DNA from: Branchiostoma floridae
Lineage: Eukaryota; Chordata; Leptocardii; Amphioxiformes; Branchiostomatidae
NCBI RefSeq assembly: GCF_000003815.2
Contig: NC_049982.1
Span: 27,199,737-27,263,736, forward strand
Reading direction: 5' to 3'
DNA: 64,000 nucleotides
The position numbers were made by a program, and so were the translations under genes. Position 1 is the stretch's first letter, and the number at the start of each line of letters is the position of its first letter. The notes beneath the pieces were generated by a model. The model saw only the letters and a program-made list of their open reading frames with translations, ran no database searches and was not told where the DNA came from. Positions 34,601 through 43,500 of this stretch are shown in pieces.

Positions 34601-35118
34601 AGTTCTATAGTTTTTCATGTGTGTCTTTCTGTTTTTGTTTAAGTGCCATGCATGTGTTTGTATGCTTCTTTTTCTCTGAAAATCAATAAAGATTATTTTT
34701 AAAGAATATTCCTTTTTTTTCCACCTCTGGTGTAAGTGACCATTAGTAAATGTCATTTTTTGTGTTTAACTTCTTACCATATTCTTACATTATAAACCAT
34801 ACATTTCACTTCAAGTTAAGAAACTTTGTTAAAAATTCATTTCAGGCGATTGAACAGGAGGTACCTTTGTGACTAGATTTTAAACTATCTGCTCAGAACT
34901 TTTGTCAGAGGTTCTTTGAGATGAAAATTTCTTGTATGTTGACTAAAACAACACTCGATTGAGTGAGAGTGGCAGTGGTTCATTGAGGTTTTTCCCTTGT
35001 TTCGCCAGCGTGTGCGCTGCTACAGCTCCTAGCCTGGTCTCAGTTCAGCCTATGCGGCAGCAGGCTAAGATGGATCAAGTCCCAGCGGGAGGGGGGCAGC
35101 ACCTACAAGTTTGTATAG
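28635..35118 (+). CDS. MFSD13A: MFSD13A (TMEM180), MFS/GPH-like membrane protein (496 aa)
   Basis: Exons: 28635-28787, 29895-29974, 30215-30658, 31204-31415, 31975-32146, 34036-34229, 34454-34579 and 35009-35118 (1491 nt, in frame, GT/AG throughout; human about 517 aa). Diagnostic blocks: [37 protein letters not shown] (the NDPxxGxxSD signature of GPH-type sugar carriers), [34 protein letters not shown] and [20 protein letters not shown]. Long hydrophobic stretches predict a polytopic membrane protein of about 11-12 segments. Its substrate is not established to my knowledge. The last exon starts [12 protein letters not shown], and its final ten codons and stop are the first unit of a 33-bp tandem repeat. 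It diverges from MMS19 and converges on MGLL. Confidence 0.95.
29261..29298. repeat. Perfect 38-bp palindrome
   Basis: GGTGTACTGTTGTAGTAAG is followed directly by its exact reverse complement, with no loop, centred on AAGCTT. It lies in the first coding intron of MFSD13A. Confidence 0.95.
29507..29803. mobile_element. TIR element (family D), short copy
   Basis: The left end TATATGGATGACATCATC faces the right end GACATCATCCATATATCC. The same termini occur at 41770-42307, with single ends near 7636 and 54953. No coding capacity. Confidence 0.65.
30985..31092. repeat. Short tandem repeat of AATCTCCAGATT type
   Basis: Several imperfect 17-20 base units built on ATCTCCAGATTTTAAAAAAA in an MFSD13A intron. 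Confidence 0.7.
32151..32200. mobile_element. Family A element, left-end fragment
   Basis: CTAGTTCACCTTTATCTGTG followed by GGGTAACCTATATTCATTG, five bases after an MFSD13A exon donor. The rest of the element is missing. Confidence 0.7.
32264..33360. mobile_element. Family A element split by a later insertion
   Basis: The left terminus (GCTAGTTCACTTTTATCCG...GGTTACCTA) and the continuation (TATCCATTG...GGTGAACTAGTATTA) belong to one family A copy. They are separated by the 879-bp element at 32290-33168, and rejoining at the TA restores the family sequence ACCTATATCCATTG. Confidence 0.85.
32290..33168 (+). mobile_element. 879-bp TIR element with small ORF (family E), copy 1
   Basis: Ends ACATGCACTGGCATAATACC and GGTATTATGCCAATGCATGT are inverted complements flanked by TA. 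A 61-codon ORF (32741-32926), preceded by GATATAAA, starts MAGKCRR and includes VDPGDNATV and [15 protein letters not shown] second copy with a matching ORF lies at 47241-48124 in inverted orientation. The ORF is too short to be a transposase, so the element is probably non-autonomous. Confidence 0.85.
33569..33777. mobile_element. TIR element with TACTGTAAATG ends (family F)
   Basis: Starts TACTGTAAATGTATTAAAG and ends TTCTGCATTTACAGTA, with internal repeats of GTTCGCGGTGG. A related end occurs at 60853, and weaker matches at about 18734 and 28937. Confidence 0.7.
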
Positions 35119-35340
35119 CGGGAGGGGGGCAGCACCTACAAGTTTGTGTAGCGGGAGGGGGGCAGCACCTACAAGTTTGTGTAGCGGGAGGAGGGCAGCA
35201 CCTACAAGTTTGTGTAGCGGGAGGAGGACAGCACCTACAAGTTTGTGTAATGGTAGGTGCGCTGCACCCACAAGCACCCACAGTGGGAGGGGGCAGCATC
35301 TTCAAGTTTGTGTGTAGTGGGAGGGGGGGGGAGCACCCAG
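35085..35340. repeat. 33-bp minisatellite overlapping the MFSD13A stop codon
   Basis: Units start at 35085, 35118, 35151, 35184 and 35217 (GCGGGAGG...CAGCACCTAC, AAGTTTGT, TA), then two degenerate units follow. In the MFSD13A frame each unit reads [10 protein letters not shown]-stop. The first unit is therefore the real C-terminus, and the next three keep a TAG at the same place. Confidence 0.95.
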
Positions 35341-35404
35341 AATTTGAAGAGCCTGCTCTTCTTTGGTTGGATCTACTTGCAAGTTTACAAAAGTAACGGG
35401 TTCC

Positions 35405-35537
35405 GCACTGGTGTTCCAGTGCCAAATCAATGGGTCGAATCGGCCTCAGCACTGGTTTTCTAGTGCTGAAGAAACGTCAGGCTCAGCGCTGGACTTCCAG
35501 TGCTGACGACCACTTCAGCACTGGTGTTCCAGTGCTG
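35405..35537. repeat. Array of four short hairpins
   Basis: Inverted repeats of the form CAGCACTGG-loop-CCAGTGCTG occur at 35405-35422 (shortened), 35447-35468, 35484-35505 and 35516-35537. Stems are about 9 bp and loops about 4 nt. They lie in the probable 3' UTR of MFSD13A. Confidence 0.85.
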
Positions 35538-35789
35538 ACAGAGGAGACCGTTACTTTTGTATATTTGCGATCTACTTATATTTTGGGCCTTTAAAAGGCC
35601 TCTATTTACTACATGCCTCCATTTTTCCTGTCATCTCATCCATAGTGGATGGTCAAAATGAAAGTTAAGCCATAATATGGACATCCATCTAGGAAAGCAA
35701 AAATAAGAATGGAATGGGCTAAGAAATGTGCCAACTGTAAATGATCATAACATCAGCTCTCCTAATTCTGCCGGGTACCCTAAGACTGC

Positions 35790-36006
35790 TAACGTAGTTC
35801 AATTTTATCTACAGGGTAACCTATATCCATTGTTTTTGAAAAGAATGTATTTAGGAATATCAAGTTGATGGACGGTGGTTTCAAGCTGCAACATTTTCAA
35901 AATATTACTGTTTGAAACCACCAGCTGTCAACTTGATCTCCCCAAATGCTTCTTTTCAAAAGCAATGGATATAGGTTACCCCGCAGATAAAGGTGAACTG
36001 GTGTTA
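35790..36006. mobile_element. Family A element
   Basis: Full-length copy with the characteristic internal fold: GATGGACGGTGGTTTCAAG opposite GAAACCACCAGCTGTC, and ATAGGTTACCCCGCAGATAA near the right end. Confidence 0.85.
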
Positions 36007-37513
36007 TATTTGAAGAGATTTACTTAAATGCAGTATTATTAAACCTCAAGATACGGACAGACTAAAGATATCCAGGTGTTCAAGGTTGTCTGAGAAGACC
36101 TCGAGGATGACACAGTGTTTTTAAAACGGAATTCAACTCTAGAGGCGAGAGTTCTGATTCTGCAGATAATATCATTCTGCAGATCCCCTGAAAAATAATT
36201 ATATTGCCAACTTTTTTGCTAGGCAGCAGTTTTACTCTCAGGAGCAATATTCTGCTTTAAACCCCAAGTACCCTTCAGATGAATTACAGCCATGTGTAAT
36301 ATACTGTCCTGAACAACTGTAACACTGGTACACCAAGGAGGTTAAAAAAGGAGGTTAACCTCCTTGGGTACACAAATTTCTGAGAGTTGATATTGGCAGA
36401 GAGCCTTTGTGTAGGTACAATTGTTGATGGTTTTAAAAGATGCTTCTTAGTTTATTGCTGATATTTATTTTCAGCTATTTTAGATGCTTTCTTTACAAAA
36501 TATCCCAGAAAAGGTCAGATTTTCCTGCCACAGTGTCTAAGATAATTATGGCTCAGAGGTAAGACTGTCTGTATAGTTACTTTTATTGAGCTGTTTACAT
36601 GAACCCGTATGGTAAAAAAACTTCTCTTTGGAAGTAAACCATGTATAAAAGATTTTAATGATGTTTTTCTTAAAATATGGCAAAGAGTGAATGATGATGT
36701 ATTTATCACAGACATTCCCATGATAATTGATTTCCTGTAATGAGATTATGTTGTAATATTCTCAAACTTAGCTATTTTTCTTATAGAGTATTAAGGCAAA
36801 CGTGGAAGAAGAAAAATCTTACTTGATATTGTGTCTCACATAAGCAGGATATTTCATACATAAATGAATAGATATTTCATTATGTTGTAGGTTTTTATCA
36901 TATCTTGCATTACTTATGTTAAGACCGATTATGAAAAGAATGTCAAGTTTGAAAATGTAATAACCTCAAGGTATCATTTTAAGATCAACAAACCATGGAG
37001 GTTTTAATATTGTTTTGAAATTTTATAGCAACAAATGTATGACCTGTCACTAACATGACCTGTCAATTACTATACAATCAGACAATTTAAGTGTAATACA
37101 GCCATAATTGAGATACATATGTCCAGAAAGTACAATGTATATTGTTAACTTTGATTAAAATGCATCTTTTTATCAAGTTTGAATTCAATGCTATTTGTAC
37201 CTTCACATATTCTTTTTGCTCCCTTTCTTCATGGTTACTGAAGCCAACACCCTTTGTTGTTCGATTATGTAAAGTGGCAAGTGGCAGGACAGAGCTGGTG
37301 GGACTAGTCACCATATACATTGTGTATACTTGATGATAAATGATGGGAACTTCATACTTGTGACATGTGAACGTGGATTCAGGGTGAACATCACCATGCA
37401 TAATTTAAGTAAATGTGTTTACTAAGTCATTTACCTAAAATCCATCTCATATACTATATATTAGGTATGAGGTAGCCGAACTCTAGTTGTTGATCAATCC
37501 AGCTATACTTGTA
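36007..37513. other. Convergent intergenic region (MFSD13A / MGLL 3' ends)
   Basis: AT-rich with no exon-like segment. A hairpin of CCAAGGAGGTTA/TAACCTCCTTGG lies at about 36328-36372. Confidence 0.45.
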
Positions 37514-37519
37514 TTTATT
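37514..37519 (-). terminator. MGLL polyadenylation signal
   Basis: AATAAA on the minus strand about 15 bases after the MGLL stop codon. Confidence 0.6.
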
Positions 37520-37533
37520 TTGTGTATGTTGGA

Positions 37534-40500
37534 CTAAGTGGACTTTTTCTCCGGGTTCAGCCTGGCCAACAACCAGTCCAGTATGTCTTGTTTGACCATT
37601 TCCACATCTTCAGGAGTCTCCAGTAACAAGACATGCCGACAGTTCGGGTATACCTGAGTATGTGTAGAAAAAAGATATCATCAAATGAATTGTTTATATT
37701 GAAGAAAAAAACTTTATATTTTGACCCATTCATCTACATGCATAGCTTCGCCCATGGCCTATACAATTCAATATACCTTGGGAGAGGCTCTGCTAGAACA
37801 GACTGAGGTTTCCACTGTTGTGGGCGTGGCCTCAGATCAGTTGTCAGGCAATCAGAGAAACAGATTCTTTTACCTAAAGAAAACAGCAAAACCTCAGCCC
37901 AGTTTATCAGCAGAACTTTATCGAGGAATATATCATAGGCCGCATAAAAGGAAATCAGTAGCGTAAAATGAAAAGCCGGCAGAAAATAACAAAACGCATC
38001 ATTTAGTTGAAAGATATAAAATTGTGTATGTATATAAAATTGATATCTGATTTTGAATGGTAAATGCATATATATTAAAGCAGACAGGAAAAATTATCTT
38101 GACTTTGATTTTCCCCCACAATATTTCACAGAAAAAGACATTTAAAGATTCAAATCAGCATTAGCTAAATTAACAAGAGTTAACGCCAATTCACCTTTAT
38201 CAGTGGGTTAGCCTATATCCGTTGTTTTTAAAACAGGGTATTTAAGAATACCAAATCAACCTCAAAGTGCAATATTTCAAAATTATTCTTATTCAAAATA
38301 TGTTAATCTGAAACCACCGTCCATCGAGTACTTGATATCCCTGAATAACCTGTTTTTTAAAAAAAAGGATATAGACATTTAGGGTACCCCACGAATAAAG
38401 GTGAACTAGCGCTAGCCTAAGTGCAGAGTCACCTTGATTTGCTTATCCTGGCTCCTGGCCTGGTGATATAGTTTCCACGATCCGGATACGTCGACTACCT
38501 CGTCGTCTCCCCCATGTAGCACCAAGAATGGACAATCAACCTCGGGAAGTAGACTTTGTGTTGCCAGCATTCCTGTAGAATTGTAAGACACAACGTCAAT
38601 GTCTGGTCGGAATGCCGCACATTAGGAATATTACACAGCGTTGTTATGAAGTGGTGAGGTAAACTTTATACATGTAGTTGAATCAAGTTGAAGTTTATAT
38701 CACAAGTACGTTCACAATAAAACCCATTCTCCTTCGCAGAGCCAAACTCGCGGCCTGTACATTACTCTTTGGTTTCGACTCTGCGTTTTCAGCTATTGTA
38801 GCATTTTCTCATAAATTATGTAAATGGCTCTAATGTCCGCATGTTCAACTTGTTGCACATGTTGCTACCAAATGTTGCAAGAATGGAATTTTCGTCATTT
38901 AACACTATGCTAACAATTTCTCATTAATCATGTAAATTATGCAACAATTTGCATAATTGATGTCTATCCACATTTCTCTCTTTAGTAAATTTTTTAGTTA
39001 CATATGCCATGTTTAAGTACCCTAGTCTTGATGAAATACAGTAAACTGTGCTCATTGATTATGCAAATTAGCACCTGGTTTGCATTAATAGCCCTTATTT
39101 ATGGAAGGCATCTCCGACGCTACCTACAGATCAAAAATCATGCTGATCTGTCAACCCCTTCCCAAGTTATTTCCTTTCAAAAGGATGGTGCAATTGTGCA
39201 CGTGCGGACGAATTGCTGTGTAATTTCGGGAATTTTTGCCAATCGGTTTTATCTTTAACAGTAAGCCTGATATTTCTCTCTTTTAGAGTTACATATGGTA
39301 TATTTTTTAGCATTCTAGCATGAAATGCAGTGTATTTATAAACTGTCCTGTTGTGGGCGTGGCCTCAGATCAGTTGTCAGGCAATCAGAGAAACAGATTC
39401 TTTTACCTAAAGAAAACAGCAAAACCTCAGCCCAGTTTATCAGCAGAACTTTATCGAGGAATATATCATAGGCCGCATAAAAGGAAATCAGTAGCGTAAA
39501 ATGAAAAGCCGGCAGAAAATAACAAAACGCATCATTTAGTTGAAAGATATAAAATTGTGTATGTATATAAAATTGATATCTGATTTTGAATGGTAAATGC
39601 ATATATATTAAAGCAGACAGGAAAAATTATCTTGACTTTGATTTTCCCCCACAATATTTCACAGAAAAAGACATTTAAAGATTCAAATCAGCATTAGCTA
39701 AATTAACAAGAGTTAACGCCAATTCACCTTTATCAGTGGGTTAGCCTATATCCGTTGTTTTTAAAACAGGGTATTTAAGAATACCAAATCAACCTCAAAG
39801 TGCAATATTTCAAAATTATTCTTATTCAAAATATGTTAATCTGAAACCACCGTCCATCGAGTACTTGATATCCCTGAATAACCTGTTTTTTAAAAAAAAG
39901 GATATAGACATTTAGGGTACCCCACGAATAAAGGTGAACTAGCGCTAGCCTAAGTGCAGAGTCACCTTGATTTGCTTATCCTGGCTCCTGGCCTGGTGAT
40001 ATAGTTTCCACGATCCGGATACGTCGACTACCTCGTCGTCTCCCCCATGTAGCACCAAGAATGGACAATCAACCTCGGGAAGTAGACTTTGTGTTGCCAG
40101 CATTCCTGTAGAATTGTAAGACACAACGTCAATGTCTGGTCGGAATGCCGCACATTAGGAATATTACACAGCGTTGTTATGAAGTGGTGAGGTAAACTTT
40201 ATACATGTAGTTGAATCAAGTTGAAGTTTATATCACAAGTACGTTCACAATAAAACCCATTCTCCTTCGCAGAGCCAAACTCGCGGCCTGTACATTACTC
40301 TTTGGTTTCGACTCTGCGTTTTCAGCTATTGTAGCATTTTCTCATAAATTATGTAAATGGCTCTAATGTCCGCATGTTCAACTTGTTGCACATGTTGCTA
40401 CCAAATGTTGCAAGAATGGAATTTTCGTCATTTAACACTATGCTAACAATTTCTCATTAATCATGTAAATTATGCAACAATTTGCATAATTGATGTCTAT

Positions 40501-43500
40501 CCACATTTCTCTCTTTAGTAAATTTTTTAGTTACATATGCCATGTTTAAGTACCCTAGTCTTGATGAAATACAGTAAACTGTGCTCATTGATTATGCAAA
40601 TTAGCACCTGGTTTGCATTAATAGCCCTTATTTATGGAAGGCATCTCCGACGCTACCTACAGATCAAAAATCATGCTGATCTGTCAACCCCTTCCCAAGT
40701 TATTTCCTTTCAAAAGGATGGTGCAATTGTGCACGTGCGGACGAATTGCTGTGTAATTTCGGGAATTTTTGCCAATCGGTTTTATCTTTAACAGTAAGCC
40801 TGATATTTCTCTCTTTTAGAGTTACATATGGTATATTTTTTAGCATTCTAGCATGAAATGCAGTGTATTTATAAACTGTCCTCATTAATTATGCAAATTA
40901 GCCCCTGATTTACATGATTAGCATTTTATTATGTAAGGTAACTATCTACATTCCAAATATGAAGATCCGTCAAGCCATTTCCGAGTTATTCCCCTCTAAA
41001 GGGATGATTCAACTACACATGCTTATAGAAAAATTCCTGACATGCCTGCGGAATTTGGGGAATTCTTGTCAAACGGACGCTCTCTATACTATTAGGCTAG
41101 CCCCTGAGGCGTCGCCAAAAACGCAACCGTATTCAAAAGAAAGAAAGACCACACGCTTCTCAACAACAACACAATTATTCCTCTGCAATCACAGCTCAGA
41201 TCTATGTGTCTTTGCCAAGTTTATCAAATTTTCTCTCTATTGTCTAATACTTCCCAGAGAACCCTTGTAACCTGCATCCCGCAGGACAGGTCAGGGAGCA
41301 GGTAAAGTTAAATAAAATATGAATTCAGGCTACAACACACACAAACACGCGCGCGCGCGCACGCACGCACAGATACATGCACACACACGCGGACGCACGC
41401 ACACACACATGGAAATACGCAAACAACACACACGCACGCAAACAACACACACGCACGCAAACTACGCACACGCACGCAAACAACACACACGCACGCAAAC
41501 AACACACACGCACGCAAACTACGCACACGCACGCAAACAACACACACGCACGCAAACAACACACACGCACGCAAACAACACACACGCACGGAAACTACGC
41601 ACACGCACGCACACACACACACACACACACACACGACGTCGAAAATTCCATACCGTATAAAAATTTCATTCCTATGCGCATTGTGCGTACTCCTTGAGAT
41701 ACCAATGGGTCCTCTACATACGTTTTGAGCTGAAAAACAAATACAACAAAGTCAGTAAATAATTATAAGGCCACTGCAAGTAAATTTTATGGATGACATC
41801 CTCCAGGGACTCCAAATTTAGTGAGATAGCGCGGGAAAAAAACAAGGCGGGCCAAAAATGACAAGATTCCTACATATTCAAATTTTGAGATCATAAACCT
41901 TACAAAACAATTATCGAGGTGACAAAACATGATATCACAAGCAACAGATCTTTTATTCCTGTATTCAACATCATTACCTGTCCTTGTAGTTGTGTATCCA
42001 TCCCCATTCATCAATAACTTTAAAGTCAAGAACGATTGTGGAAAGAGCTTGTCCTACCATCATTGTCATACCAACAAATCCTGAAAAAAGTTTGTCATAC
42101 TATCACGGGTAGCAAGTATACTGGATATTCATATGCGATTGAACACCTTATAAACTGTCTACATATGCCATAAAACACAAACAATTGCAAGACATTCATG
42201 ACATATTTGTCAATTTGCGGCATGTTGATTTTCTTGTTTTTTATTTTCAAATCAGCCGAAAATTAACGCGCGCGCTGATGTCATCCATAAAATTTACTTG
42301 CTGTGGTCTAACATGCAAAAACATGAATGATGCACCACTTGGAATGCCATCATTGTAATTTTTTACGTTTTTTAGAAGGTTATGTTTTCGGTAGCGTATG
42401 TGTGTGCGTCAATGCATATATCTGTGTATGTATGCTTGTGGATTGACAGTATAACTCTAGATGGCCTAGATGTATTGTACTGATGTTTGGTATGTGGGTT
42501 GGTAACCTTGAAATTGAGATATTGTGCCCCCTAGCGGTTTGTTACAGTAATGCGACGGAACGTCCTGTTTTGATATCTCGAGTTCTTGACATGCTACGGT
42601 CGTGATTTTTTAGGGGTCGTAATTTTTTTTTATCGGGGGGAGGGCAGCAGGTAAGTGGTGTAGGTTCTGGTCCCCTTGCAGCTTATTTTTGGAACTGCAG
42701 GAGCCGGTTTAGTGTCAGACTTATATTGTTTGACGGATTGTCATGATTTTGGTGAGTGGAAAGCTTAAGTGATAAATACCTTTTCATTGTCCTTGGTAAG
42801 TTGGTCTGGACAGAGACCCCACTGTTCCATATTTGGTAATATCTTGGAGACGACCCATACCAGGGCCCGCTGGAAACGATGGAACGGATGAGTAAAGAAT
42901 GATATGGATTTGATGAAGACGTCACTGATTTCGAGAAATACAATCTAATCATATCAAGAATGACAATAACTTCTTTCCACACTATCTTTCTCATCTGAAA
43001 ATGGAGGAGAATGGAGGAAAACTAAAAAGGCAACATTTGCGAGCAAATACACAATAGTCAACTTCTAGCCTAGCAAAATACTGTTAACGTCTAGCCTTAC
43101 AAACTTCTCTTGTTGTGACCAGCCCTTCCAATTGTGTCCTGCCACTTGCTACATAATGTAATCGAACAGTACAGGGTGTCTGCTAGACTGCTACTATACC
43201 AGTAACCATGGTGACAGTCGTCTTGTCACTGGCCTTATTTGCTCGGAACGCCGGAAGAAGGGCAAGAAGAAGAAGAGGAAGAAATGGGGAAAAAACAATA
43301 TGTTTCCCTTCCATGTGGGTAAACATAACATACAAATGAGTAGGAACAGGTGACGGCGTTCTCAATAGCGGGTGACGTCAGCACCATCCCGGCGAACTGA
43401 CCCGGACGCTTGCATGCTGCAACTATCGCCGCACAGCCTCCCTGTGGGGGACAGAATTTGTATAGAAAACAAAATAAACCCTTCTTCGACCGATATACGA

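Larger units (their letters stand above)
37815..39347. repeat. 1533-bp tandem duplication, unit 1
   Basis: By eye identical over its length to 39348-40880. It includes part of a family B element, a family A element (38180-38414), one MGLL exon (38433-38572) and flanking intron. The junction at 39347/39348 joins AAACTGTC to CTGTTGTGGG through a two-base overlap. Confidence 0.97.
39348..40880. repeat. 1533-bp tandem duplication, unit 2
   Basis: The second unit of the direct duplication. It starts within the family B element sequence and ends at AAACTGTC before CTCATTAATTATG, which is the presumed original continuation. Confidence 0.97.

Noticed and set aside
34959-35396. 145-codon plus frame with GGGQHLQV repeats
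   Set aside because: It is an off-frame reading of the MFSD13A last exon and the 33-bp array. The true frame gives the MFSD13A C-terminus and TAG at 35116.
39004-40791. Identical 84-codon plus frames at 39004 and 40537
   Set aside because: They are identical only because both lie in the 1533-bp duplication. The frame is intronic and made of an interspersed repeat.
41340-41634. CRISPR-like array
   Set aside because: Short AC-rich units without unique spacers, in animal DNA; this is a microsatellite.
41984-42079. Exon-like segment on the minus strand with AG and GT borders in MGLL intron
   Set aside because: It lies inside the family D element, its phase does not fit the neighbouring exons, and the real exon encoding the DPL motif is 41729-41654.
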